Source: Taenia hydatigena (lineage: Eukaryota > Platyhelminthes > Cestoda > Cyclophyllidea > Taeniidae). Taken from it: a stretch of DNA of 64,000 bases. The number at the start of each line of letters is the position of its first letter. Position 1 is the first letter of the stretch. This document shows positions 1 to 12,689 of the stretch, piece after piece. Below the pieces are notes generated by a model, which did no database searches, had not been told where the DNA came from, and was given only the letters and a program-made list of their open reading frames with translations. A program made the position numbers and the translations under genes. The stretch is from assembly GCA_036345935.2 (NCBI GenBank), contig JADWOT020000003.1:12498524-12562523 (forward strand). Reading direction: 5' to 3'.

Positions 1-3000
1 GAAGGAAACATCACTTAAAGCTCTATTTAAAAATAAAGCAAAATCATTTTGATGTGGATGATGTGCGATTGTGGCAATACAGTTAGCGGTAACGTAGTTG
101 TTTCAGAAAAAGGGATACCCTTTTAATCGTTGGAGTGTGTTACTGTCAAAAGCTGCTAATGAGTTAAAATAAGGCTTGATTACTCTTGAGCTCTGAGGTA
201 GAATATCTCAAGACAGACCATAGAAATGCAAATTAGAGTACTTTGATTTAAGTAACATATGCAAAACGTTTCACGGTGCCTGTGGAGGATATGCTTGATA
301 GAGCTCTGATTCATGGGATTGCATGGAACGCTACCATCCAAAGGCATTTACACATTTGAATTTGCTATAATGCGACCCCACTTGCGCGATCTTTTGGTGA
401 GATTGCAAAGCTGAATGCAAGTTAAGGTAGCAAATGATATCAATAAAGGCTCAAAATTTGAGGTCTTTACAGCCTCTTTTGTTACTCCATAGTTTTAGAT
501 GGCCATTCTTTTTCTACCTGGTGTGCGGTACTGATTCGCATGCAGACAATTAATGATATCTGAAATCACAGAAATGAATACGATATTGACTGTATATGGT
601 AAGCAGATAATGCTATCAGATTCCGTCATTTCCAGCATGGCAAATCATAACTAACTGACTTGCCAGCTCTTTCTTAGAAGACGAACTGTTTCCTTTTCTA
701 AAGACTAAAAGAAGCATAGAATTCTCAACAGAGGTCACTAGACTCGAGAATTTGTCAGTGACAGTAGCGAAACTTTTGCTTCATCATATCGGAAGCCACC
801 CAAAGTCGAGTCTTGAATAAATTAATCACTCTTTCCTTTGTAGTCTACACAATAAAATGGCACAAACTGGGACATCACGCTCTTTGAATTCATTCTTTAC
901 GATAAAAACAACGCCTTCTACGTGATTTCTTTTTAACCTCTTTACTAGCATGGTACTAAGCTTACGAAATATCGCAGTAATCGTTAACGTCACAGCTTAA
1001 TAGCAGTAACAATAGAATTCAGTGGTTGTAATAGCGTCAGAATTTTTGCAATATTAAGCAAATAAGACTAAAGGTACAAGTCTCCAAAGCGACTGAATGA
1101 CATAGAAAATCCAATGAAATAAGTCTTGGTTCTTGGGCTGTTACATTGACCACAATCACCGTGGGTGTTGTCAATGGAACTGTACCGATGTTGGCTGGTT
1201 AACTCTTTCGCAGGAAGCAAGGGCAAAGGGTATTTTGAAAAGAAAATGCGCTGCGTAGCAACCACTTATCTCACTAGCTTAGCTAACTCTATCTGTGGAG
1301 CGATTCCAAGCCATGTTAAAGGACACAGAAAAGATGGAGAGGGTGACGCTCATATCTTTACAAGTCTTTTAGGAAAGACTGGCCATTATACATTAGATTG
1401 ATTAGAAACAGTTTTCAGTTGTACTGCGAGGGTAGCGATCTTCACATGTGTCGGTAGTGCTCCTGTACACAAAAATGATCTAGTTCTGGAAAGGTTGGTC
1501 ACTACGTACTATCGTACGTCTTCGTCACTTCCGATAAGGTAGCCAAGTGCAATAACTCCTAATGGCATTCAAGGCGGTGGCAGCAGCAGCGACAATATAT
1601 GTGGCATTATGAGGAATTTTTCTACTAGACCGCATACGCTTGGGGAATTTTTGTGAGATTTGCTCAGAATTTCCTCCTTTTGGGAGAATGTGGGCCAGAA
1701 GAGATTTCATACAATGAAATCAGAGGTGAGAAATGCCAAAGTGTCAGATCACTAAATGCAAAAGTAGAGTTTAAGAAAGAAAGGAAGCGGGATGAGCAGC
1801 GCTTGGTCAAAGGTGGATTTTCTTCAGCGTCAAAGATGCCATAGTTGGAAATTGGGAAAAGCAAAGCGGTAGCACGAAGGAGAAATGACTTTGCGTTTAG
1901 AATTTGGGTGTGTCTAGAACCTTATCAAAGATACTTGGCCCTAAGGCAAAGCTGTTCAAAAGTCGATCAATCATCCTTGAGCGAGTTACCAGTTGACAGC
2001 ATTGGTTGACTCAGCTTCTGTACGGCGCAACGACTGCCACTGGCCACTTGATTATTGCAAACCCGTCCTGAACAATTGGCGTCCACGTCTTTTATTGCCT
2101 TCCTTTTCTGCAGCTTTTGATTCGGGTAAAAGGGAAGGACCACATTTAACACATGGATCTAAGTACACATTTTTCAAAAGTTTCTTAGGAGCTCGCGGTG
2201 AAAGAGGACTCCATTTTTGCACCAGTAGAAAAATTGACTTTTTAATTTGCAACTACAGTGCCTAGTGAATCAGTTGGGAAGAAAAATGATGCTGACAAGA
2301 TGACGATGACGGCAATGCCATCATAGCAAAAGCTATTTGATGTGCTAGCATTCCGTCTCCAACGTCCTAAATGAATGCATCCTCCTTAGGGCTTCCCTCG
2401 ATGTCACCGGTATCAATCAGCACAGATGACAACTACAAAGCACATTCAACGCTCTACGAGCATTCGCCCACTAATACGCAAACCGAGTGCACCAGCACCT
2501 GCGTAATTCGTATTTTAATGTAAAGGAAAAGTAAGGGTCTCTCCATTCAATTTCCGTCATCTTTCTCACTCCCATCCATATTCTTCCTTTGCTGCCAGAC
2601 TGCGCCAGGTATATGCGGTTCGGTGACGTCAATTTTGATACTATCGCATCAGTCACCGCTGTTACAGCTATTAAAACAGTAGATTAGTAAGGTGTGCGCA
2701 AAGAAATGCTCTTTGGCACATTACCTTTTGTGAGAGCTGTCGACTTTGCCCCGACTACATGTTCAAGCTATGATCGTAATAAATTTATATTGGGAATTAA
2801 ATTACAAATTCTTTTTATGTAAAACTGGACACGCATGCTAAAACTGACGACCAGTCACATGACGATCACATGAGTGGAGGGATGAAGTTCGAGTTTTATG
2901 TGTTTCCAGCATACAACGTGGGATCAATATCTCGCTTACTGTTTGCCGACCAAAGGCATGGAAGCAGTATGGGCACCTGAGTAAAGCATATCAAATTTTG

Positions 3001-6000
3001 CTAGCTTCATCATTATGCCTTAAAGCTATCAAGCTGGTTATGGACAATTCAGTCCATCTTCAAGAATTTTGGAATTTATTTGCCAATGGTGGTCTTCTCA
3101 ATGCGTTGATATTTCAAGAGCTGGTAGTATTCTTAAATGGCATTCTGTCTCCTTATTGCCACTAAAAAGAACATAGCTTTCTTTTTTACAAAACTTTGGC
3201 GTGAAAGAAAGTGGCAATGACCTGTCAAAGCAAGTCACCTACGATTGGGGTTTGAATGAAATCGCGTCTAATATCCATCTCATTTCTACTCAAAAAATGC
3301 TGTGCCGAGAATGGACATAGTGTGTAAAATGCAGGCTTCGGGATCCTGGTTAGCCCTGGCTTTCCACACGTGATGTAAGGGTGGTGATTCCATCAGCACA
3401 GGAAAACGCCGACCTTCTGGCCATGTATTCACATTTTCAAAAGATATTATTTATCTAGTAAGTCTGGTCTGCTGCTGATTAGACGAGGTTTCACAATGCA
3501 CGATAAGCCTTTGAATTCGTCAACTTTGCTCCTTTCCTTTGGCTGTTTCCGATGCTCTGCACCGATGTGGACTGCTTCCGAGTAGTTATTTTGATCTCGA
3601 GATACGTAAGACCAACTCTTATTCATGTAAAATATTTTACTGCCTCAGCTAGCGCACAGCTTAACTACCGAATTGGCGATACCATGAAGATAGGAAGAAG
3701 TAAAGGCTGAATTCGCTTTAGATCATGATGCACTGAAGTCATATGAGGACAAGTGAGTTGTCTGACACTAACCAAAAAAGAAGTTCTAGTGAAATTACCT
3801 CCACGCTACTATAAACAGCCTTTACTTAACAGTGACTGCACTCAGCTAAGGCGTATGATAAAGAGATCGCGTCATAATAATCTATTGTGCCCAAGTTTTG
3901 CACTGGAAATGAAGTATTACAGGATTAGAATGAAGAGCATTTTGCCTCCTTGCCTGGCACAAATCTTCTCATTGTTTTGACAGGCTTCCACCGGTTTTAG
4001 AAGCTTAGCCAAATAAACGTGTAGTCGCCTTGCGTGACTTATGCCGGAGCCGGAATAACAGCTGCAAGATCGGCCAAATGCGAGCCCGTGCGCAACCTGG
4101 ATGGGATACAAGTCCATGAGACATAACGATTGACCAACAATTAGACTTCGTTAAGCGATCAGTCGGTTCGAGTGTTTTATTGCAAAGTCACTGGCCTGTT
4201 TTGTCAAAGCAGGGACATAGCCTTGCAGAAGGCTAATTTGAATGTAATTGGATTGCAGAGGAAGGGTCAGCTTATGAGTTGGCGATTTTGACTAAAGGGT
4301 GGGGTTTAAGTTGTGCGTAAAATCTAAGTTTGCATAAACGGGACCACTCACTTAGTCAAGACCACCAAAATTTTGAAACGACTTGTGGGAACAGGTTCTC
4401 TTCATCTATAAAGTTCAAAATAATACAAATTGAGTCTGTGCATGACGAGACTCACTTAACCGTTAAAGCAACTGTGCTCGGGGATGGGAAGCATTGCTTG
4501 AAGCAGCAGCCCACTGCATTGTGTCAGAAATCGAATAGAACTTAACCTGAATAGTATGAGTTCATAAAAAAATTTGTAATAGTTCTCAAATTTGGCGGTC
4601 TTTGTCGGTATCAATGTTGGCAAACAACTCACAAACATTACAGCATCCGTCCTCTCTCTCTGCTCTATTTTCGTTCTCTCCTTTTATGCTAAATTTATCC
4701 GTCTTTCTCGTTCATCCTTGCGCGCTCTCACTAACCAGCCAGAAGGTAATATTTGAGAATCGTTGTTCTGTGAAAGCGGCTTCATTGGTCGTATTAATGT
4801 GATATGATGTTCCACTCCTTAAATCCTTAGGTCCTCATTTGTTGCCATCGCTAAATCTTTCCATCGTTTCGAGTTTAAAATATCCCCAAGGCGGATGCAT
4901 TGACCTAAACTAAGGAAGAATACAAAATGACTGCTGCTACGTTTGTTGACTTATCTAGAAGTCGAAGTAATTTCAGCGACAGAACAGCGTTCAATACGGT
5001 ACGTGAAACAAAATATGGTTTCTCAAATATGCATGGAACCAAACACAGTTCTCGTCTAGGATAGACTCACTGAGTAAGCTTTGCAATTAGCTGACTTTAG
5101 GAGAGATGGCAACTCCAATGCCGGCCACCAAGGCAAAAATACTAGGGTAATCGGCAAAGATTAATAGCCCTGCATTTGTAACAGTCTTTATCTTAGTGTC
5201 ACCTTCTGGCGTATGCACTAAATAGTTGTGGTTAATCTACGCCTCTAAATTCCTTATTACTTAGTTGGTTAATTTGCTGCCGCTGGTAGATGACAGCGAA
5301 TAAAGACTTCTTGGTAAATTGTCGTCTAATCTGCTAACTTTCATGTGTGTAGCCACAAACTTCAACGTTGAGAGTGCCCGTCGCCATTTTTGACATTCTG
5401 TCAGGCTGACAGAGGAGAGTGCCAGCTTTTAGGCAAAGTAGTGTGGTGTCATTAACACGTATGCAGAAGACTGTGAAGTCAGCATATTGGTGTGCGCTCA
5501 ATCTCTAGGTAAGCTGCATATGCAAGACGCAGTAGATGCGGTTCTTTTCAACTCATTTTCCTTCACGTCTCTTTGCTGCTTCCCCGTTGTCTGGAATGAC
5601 ATGCAAATGACATCAAGCCAATCCGCATTACCAAGTAAATGATGTTTGGCCCATGTGTCTGTACCTCTGGATAATTTTCGCAATTTTGCAGCTTGCTTAA
5701 CGTAAGGATTGGCATTTTTGACATTAGTGCACACATTACCCTGGCTTCTGTCTGTCAATTGCACACTTCAGCGTATGATTAAACAGTGCCACCAAAAACA
5801 TAATTAGAGAGCAGGCAGTAAATATCTCGCAAGGATTCATCGAGCACCTTATTCGTTCACAGAGGTTGCGCTAAGACATGCGACTTCTAAGGTGGATCCG
5901 ATTTGCAAACAGAGGCATCAGGAACTGGAAAGAGTAAATATAAGCGATCTGGAAGCCCGGATGGGATGCGTGTGTAATAACTAGCTTATAATACTTGTCG

Positions 6001-6489
6001 CAATGGTGCGCAATACCAAAGTAGCCTTCATTAAAAACGTAGCTTCAATAATCACTGCTTTTATCAGGAATCCATGCATCCGGAGGTGTTGGACGTGTTG
6101 TAACCTCTTTTGCTTGGGGTTATATAATTATTTTAGGCCTGTCATGCTCCTACGGCCGTTTCTGCTAATAATTGATGCGCCAACTACAGGCCACCCTCAC
6201 CACAGGCAAATAGTAAATTCTGAACGCAAGCGAATCCATCACCGGCAACCAATAGTAGAAAGGTTGGTTAGGTAAGCGAATCGGACATTACTACTATCAA
6301 CAGAAATAATGCAATGAAATCATTCCTATACACCGTTAATAACTGACTTTGAGTGAGGTGAGGAAGTCTTTGGTACCAAAGTAGGAAGCAGTAACCACGT
6401 AAAGTGGCAGTGAAACGCACACTGTAAACTACACATATAGCAAGTGGAAGAGGCAAAGAGTTTGTAGTCACAATCTAGTAAAGGCAATA
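1..6489. other. No recognisable gene, 6.5 kb
   Basis: I see no open frame with a recognisable domain, no convincing exon chain and no RNA gene here. All open stretches are under about 95 codons, which is what AT-rich DNA gives by chance. A pyrimidine-rich stretch lies near 4,650-4,720. Decayed repeats below my ability to recognise them may be present. Confidence 0.5.
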
Positions 6490-7751
6490 TAAGGAGTCTT
6501 GACGTGCTTTGATAGGGCCAGCGAAAGGATTTGTTTCGGTCTCTAAGTAGGCAATGTACCTATCGTGGTATCTATTAACAACAATAAACTCCGTCTCCGG
6601 AATGATGTAGGTGCCCACATGCTCATAGTATTCCAGCGACTCATTCCTACACCCACCTCTTCTGCTGTCAAATGACGTACAATATGATAGCGTGGTAGGT
6701 AGATCTCTTGCCTGCGGAAAAATATCTAAAAGAATAACGGTGAGCTTAAGTAGACTTCTGGATTTAAGGGTGATTTGGTGGCCACCTTCTTACTAAGAGG
6801 CATTGTCAGGACGTGTACTGGCAGCAAGGAAAATTACCTCATTCCTGTTTATAGACGTACTGGCGTCGGATGTAATCCTGACCGATAAAAAATGTGCTCC
6901 ATACGTCATCAAGTCTGATCCCAATTTGAATGAGCGGTGGGACACGTGAATGAGAGAGGCTTAAGCGACTGCAAAGGCTCCGGTAAGAATAGGCGCCATA
7001 AAGTAAAGAATCACGCCGTAAGTTATGAGGAAAATTGTAAATACTTGGATACCTACCTTGATTTGGTGGAGGATATGGCTTAGTAATCGGAAGGGGCGCC
7101 CAATAGCTAGATTGGTATGAGTAGATATTTTGATCTTTTGGCATCAAGTCCAAGAAAAACGTGTACATCCCATCGGTTTTTAAGTCCTCAACACTAACGG
7201 AGCGTGTAGGGAAGATGAGACTGAATGGCGAATTCCCAATGACATTAGCCAAACAAAGGAAGGAGTAAATGCCAGCAGGAATAACAATCATGAAGAAGGC
7301 TGGAAACGATATGGGTTATGAAAGTATTCACCTGCCCTGCCTTCTGGAGCGCATTTCCATTTGGTAGGGCCTTGCCGCCTGCCACATCGCCTGGTCGCGC
7401 AACCGTAGAGTGATCATCGGTTGCTGAGCCCAAGTTGAAGGTCCAAAATCTATTTTTACTATGCAAATGGGTGAGAATTTCTCCCTGTCCTTGTCGCGTC
7501 CTGAAGGCCACACGTTGGGTACACTCTGAGCAGTAGACGACAAGACCGAGTGCATATCCTCTTCCACGTTCCCTGCTACTTCTGCCGACACGTCTTCTTG
7601 ATCACAATCGTTGACCTTTCATTTGCATCTGCCATCCGTGGGCTGAGTTTGTTGACCTGTGATGCATCACTGGCTCAAGATGTATCACCTGAATTTCATT
7701 TGTTGACATGCAGTCATTCGGCCTAAGCCGATTCAGCTGAGTGGGCCTCAT
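6490..7751 (-). pseudogene. T-box transcription factor pseudogene, copy A
   Basis: T-box proteins are nuclear transcription factors whose ~180-residue domain binds T-site DNA. Three pieces of that domain are visible on the minus strand in the right order. The first (about 7,332-7,590) carries ITLRLRDQAMWQ followed by EMRSRRQGR, matching the start of the domain (L-W...EM...GRRMFP). The second (about 7,068-7,215) carries SVSVEDLKTDGMYTFFLDLM, matching the 'V.GLDP...Y.FLLD..P.D..R' segment, and ends CAAG/gtaggt. The third (about 6,495-6,715) carries YLPRYHIVRHL, then GTYIIPETEFIVVNRYHDRY and NPFAG, matching 'HKYQPR.HIV ... ET.F.AVTAYQN..IT.LKI..NPFAK'. The parts of the third exon are in different frames and exon 1 cannot be joined to exon 2 in frame through its gtgaat donor, so this copy is dead. 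An upstream minus-strand stretch opens with an ATG at 7,751 and is also shared with copy B. The subfamily cannot be assigned. Confidence 0.8.
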
Positions 7752-7839
7752 TTGATCACTAAAAGCACTTTAAACTCGAATTAGTGTTCAGCGATAGCTC
7801 TTTGCTTTCGCCAACTTATGCATTCAATAGTTTACAGTC

Positions 7840-8891
7840 TTTCAGGCAAAACACCTTGCCTAAAGGGAGGTAGATAGAAGCTACCAATAAAGCCTGATTC
7901 CACGACTGCATGGATAGATCCAACAATGCGCTAGACCTAAGAACATCTAGTGGTTTTTAATGCTTTCCAGCACAAATACTGTACTATTGCCAACACTGTA
8001 AAAATGTAATTGGCCTTGAAGTGAGTCTGCGCGAGCCAGTGCTGTTCGTTCAAATGTCCCCGAGGTGCTTGGTAGTCAAGCATTAAATATTGTGCTTTTT
8101 TAGATAGATGGCTACTTAGGTATCGAAGCTGTAATGAAGCCTATCCGTTGCGTAGAATCTTGACGGACCATCTATCATACATTCATTTTGTGGCATCTAG
8201 CAAGGTTTAGCTGTTAATACCTTTGCTACTTCTTGAACAAAAGATCACACAGGTATTTGCATTGTGTAAGCAATTTTCTGCTTCGAGCTCATCTATTATT
8301 TTTAAATTTCCATTGCCACCAACATAAATTTATAAGTGCAACTTATAGTTTTTAATAAATTTGTCCATACTGTCTGGTGTTTCGTAAGATTTGAGCTTGC
8401 ATTTATAAAACAATGCTTTTTAACGTCGGCCGAGCAAGGTTTTATTGACAGTCACAGTTGCTTAAACGTCGGCTTATTGGTGATGCTTGAAGGTAAATTA
8501 GGTAAGACCAAAACAAAATTTTTAGAGTTTATTAATATTATCACGTCGTCACAATCAAGAGATTTGATATCCAATATATGTCGAAGGTCGTTTTCAGGAG
8601 GAATGCATTTAATTGCTCGCGCTAAAGCGACTTACACCAGTGTTGAGGAAATGGGAGTAGACGCACTCCTTCAGCTTACAAGGACCAGTTTGATATTTCT
8701 TTAATGATGCTTTCAAGTACGTTTTGTTTTTCATGGGCTCATTAAACCACAACTTAGAAGCATTTTGATGTTTTGCATATTTTTCCTTGCAGGCACTACA
8801 TTGACAGGCATCCCTTTCTCAGCTGAAAAACTATATTTTAATTTTAACTGCAATTGAAGTGGACACGCTTGTAGTGTATATGTAGTGTATA
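7840..8891. other. No recognisable gene
   Basis: This spacer separates T-box copy A from the left arm of the inverted duplication. The longest open stretch (8,336-8,704, plus) has no recognisable domain and no ATG at its head. The unit repeated as 'tagtgtata' near 8,871-8,890 sits directly outside the point where homology to the right arm begins. Confidence 0.4.
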
Positions 8892-11800
8892 CGCTATATG
8901 CCTAGGCAGTGGTAATCAGGCTCTCCAGGGTTGCTAACCGAGCCAAACAGCAGTCTAGGTAGTCTTCCAAATCTGCAATCGCTTGTCCCTACAATAGTGG
9001 GACGTAAAGTGGGTTCAAAGTAACAGTGAAGACGGAGTTTGCATGCAGTTGATAACCAAAGCGCGACGAATAGAATCACGACCGCGATGAAGAGTTGAAT
9101 GAACACGACACTAAGGGTAGACTGAGCGCGCCCATCAAGGAGATATTCGTATCTGCACTCATTATTACTCACTCATTGGTTCTCTTCTCCCACCTCTCCC
9201 TCCATCTGTAAAAAGACCTTATGACGGGAGCTAACGCGAGCGAAGAGTATGTGCATCGTTGAGACAATTGCCAATCGTCAATACCTCGAGTATCTAAAGA
9301 TTCAATCAACACGTTACACTATTTGACATCGCAGAACTTTCATCTCACACTACTGTTGCCAGTCATTCGAACGCGATTTTAACCTCTTGACATCAATGTT
9401 GCGTAGTGAAAGAAGCATGAGGCTTCAGAACATTATTGCAATTAGTTCCTGTTCATTCTTGACGTACAAGCTTCTAAACGTGCTAATTTGTCTACCGTCT
9501 CCTTCAAAGTGGCGTAAAATTGATAATTTATAAGGAAAATATCACGAAAGTAGGTAAATACGTGAAGACCATCCATCAAATTGAGAGGCACGCGCAATTG
9601 GTAAATTGCTCATCACCTCAAATGGTCCATTTTAGCGAATACGTAGCGATTCGGATAAATGTACTGCGCATTGAGAAGGGGTTGTGGAGAAATATCGCTA
9701 AGGTCGTTTGATTGTGGACTCAGAGTATCAACTTACAATCAGTTGTACGTTTGACCGTACCATCAGCTCCAAGCAGCATAGTAATTCATGACCGGATGAC
9801 AACTTGGTGCTCGCCGTTACCTATTCCATCTGAAGTGATTTTTAAATGAGTCAGTGGGCATACTGATGAATAGCCAGGTGGATGGTTGCATGAGAAACTC
9901 ACTATCAGAGTTGGCTATGGAATTCTAAAAGACCTTGATCTTGCAGGCTCTTTTGGTCTCTTTCACTTGGTTAATATCGAATCATATAGAAGGATAGGTC
10001 AGTGTAGTGCTTCGCGTAATAATAAAGAGAATTGTAAATGCATGAATTAATTTTGTAAGGAGGAATATTGGGGGAACAAGGAACCGAATGCCATTTTTTG
10101 ACTCCGATGATATGGCAATCACTTACCAAATGCATCAATTCTACTTTAGTGCCTTGAATTGTGCGTAATGGAGGAGATAAAGGTGCGTATACGATTTTTA
10201 GCCGTATGGGGCTTTCTAAGATGTCTAAGAACTGATACAATCACTCAGTGTTCCAACTCGGCGAGCACTTGTCGATGCAAGCCACTTAAGTAATTCAGTA
10301 AAGAGGTTAAAGTAAAAATGCATTAGCGCACCTTAGCCACCAATGAGTATGAACCAGGCAACAGTCTCGCCAACATCTTCTGTTTTTCCCTCTCCACTGC
10401 CTTTCTGTCATCTGTCCGGGTAGTTTTAGTGCATCATTCTACAGCCATTGCAATGTACGTGGAGGCGCGCCAAATGCGATTACTAAATCCATGACATATT
10501 TTGGCAACCTGTGTGGCCTTGTGCAAATCGAAGTAGGTTACCTCGCCTCTGTAAACTCGTAGATAGTGAAAATGCCTGTGACTCGCACACACTTGTTACT
10601 GTTGTGGAGAAAACCGCACCTCTTACCCCACCACCGGGTTTAAACTCATTTATTGGCTTTTAACGAAATAAGTTAACTTATTCATAAGAAAATTCTTGTT
10701 TTGGTGGCTTAGTTAACAACAATATGCTGTTTCAGTGTAAAGAAGATATCCGCATCTTACATGTGCTTGGTGGTGAAGGTCACCTCTACTAAACCAACTC
10801 TCGAGTCTGCTGGGGGACTGAGGTCAAATCTTCTCCCGCATTTTCACAAGCTGTGTAAAGTGGAAAGACAAGTGGCGGTACTATGGTTTGAGGGCAAGCA
10901 AACCTAGGCCCCAGCAATGGCAGCCTAGGTGTGATTATTTCCTCTGATAAACAAATTTGGACAGTAAGGCCCTTGCGATCTAGCGTATAAACACGTCTTG
11001 AGATTTGCTAATAGGATATAGGAGTTCAGGGGCATATCCCTTCTTAGTGACAGTTAAAAGGCATCACTCGAGGACTTTGTTCAACTTCGGATTAGTGATG
11101 TGCATTATGCTGCCAAAACCTTGCATTTGTATTCTCTTCAAAAATATTTTGTCGCAGGTCTATCATCAGCAATTAGCGCAGGTGGTGCTGAAATGCGATT
11201 TCGAGTAGACCTAACCCCTTGTCGTGCTCTGTAGAGCATGGTATGCAGGAGACGATACTTTGGAAAAAAATAAGCGGGTTCGTCCAAGGTTTGACCAGTT
11301 TTTCCATTTTTTTAGGGGCAGATAGATTCTGAAGGTGCTTGGATGCAACTGAAATTGACCGTCAGAACTGCCGCCTGGATGTGCCGTTTGTCGGTTTTCC
11401 CATGCATTAGTGACGGATAGTCTCAAAACCATCAATTGACTCGCTCATCGAGACTGTTTCTAATGCCTAAACGTTGCCACTACATTAAGCCCCCCGCAAT
11501 CCTTATAAAAACAATAAGTACTTTTGTTGGCATATCCCAAGCCTTCCAACATTTTTAATTACAGAATATGAGTGAAATTGACTTTAAAATTCCTGCTATT
11601 ACACTCTGGCGCAATGCAATGATCATGGGCTAGTTGTCTCATTAATTGTAGATCCTGACTTCCACTGCGCCAAGTAAATTACGCCTTTGGCCTTTAAAAT
11701 ACCCTCAACAATGTAGGTTACAACGACAAACACCCTTTCAAAATCCTAACATGCCGACAGGTATCGTGTTACGGCATCCCTCTACTTACCAAATGATCAT

Positions 11801-12677
11801 AGGCTGTATGTAGAGTACATTCGAGAATCGCGAGTTTTTCACGAAGTCAAATTTTCTTGGTTATGCCTACGCTGAGAGCAAAAAGATCGTCGTAGAATGA
11901 TACCATATAGTGGTTGCTTTTAGCTAGCAGAAAACAACTAATCAAATGCAATCAATTTTTTCAAAGGGTGACAAAACTGGAGAGTCTTAAGGCGATAGTA
12001 AAAGGCTACCAGTTTATTCCTTGTTGGATTCCTTTTCGCCCTATACATAAAGTCTATTCTTTGGTGTATACCAGTAGATCTGATTAGCGTTCCTCGCACG
12101 CAACCTGTCAAGAAGTGGTAACGCAAAGTTTTCGTTTTTTTCTGAGCACTTTCTACTTTCTTCCAGCGGTCGAGATATGGGGCTCAAAACGAGCCTTTAT
12201 CGCATTCAACTCAAGTTTATTATAAACTCCTGCATGTTCTGTCAAGAGCTTATGTGCTTGTACTTACATGCAATGCAAAGCCACCCCGAATCACCAAAGA
12301 CGTGGCAGCATCCCCTTTAAACTCCAGTCCGGAGTAGAGTTTGTGTGACTGGCGTTGCAATTTATAACACTGCTGATTCCTATGCATTGGCTTTGCACAA
12401 CTTGCTTGCCTTTCAATAAAAGAAAGAGAGCACCTACCTTCAACTAATGGCTCAAAAGACGGTGGATTTTCCTAGTATACTTCAATCCGCGAAGTCACGC
12501 CAGTTGTGTGTGTTCAGGCCACGGATTCAGCCCATTAGTATCCTCTGCGTGCTCCTACGCCCAACAAAAGATGAAGGGATCGGGCACCGCACGGCACAGT
12601 TAAATAGGCGAGCAGCATTGCAATGCTGATTGCGGCTTACATTTGAAAGTAGTCCTTTACAAACCTAGCACTGGCAA
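8892..12677 (-). repeat. Inverted duplication, left arm (~3.8 kb)
   Basis: The reverse complement of this segment aligns over its whole length with 59,196-62,909. The outer boundary is abrupt: both copies share 'cctaggcatatagcg' and then diverge completely (8,891/62,910). Identity is about 99% over the outermost ~460 bases (8,892 to about 9,355) and roughly 85-90% inside that. One difference is a ~55-base stretch near 12,030-12,085 absent from the right arm. The arms are separated by about 46 kb. No terminal repeat or target-site duplication that would mark a transposon was found, so I call this a segmental duplication. Confidence 0.9.
8894..12640 (-). pseudogene. Decayed Ig-superfamily membrane protein gene, left copy
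   Basis: Exon-like pieces on the minus strand look like an immunoglobulin-superfamily cell-surface protein. The clearest is 10,127-10,231: acceptor 'gattgtatcag', 35 codons including APLSPPLRTIQGTKVEL, then donor 'gtaagt'. This resembles the start of an Ig domain (Y-x-P...I.G..V.L), with His where the first Ig Cys would be. Near 10,815-10,860 the frame YTACENAGEDLTS resembles an Ig F strand (Y.C...N..GED). The final piece, 9,205-8,894, follows acceptor 'ctttttacag', has a TGA after 10 codons and then 92 open codons with one hydrophobic helix (LSVVFIQLFIAVVILFVALW), basic residues and a ~45-residue tail. Other pieces contain stops (for example AGAAAGTAG near 12,160), so the gene is not intact. 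Family assignment rests on short motifs only. Confidence 0.5.
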
Positions 12678-12689
12678 ACGTGGTCTAAA

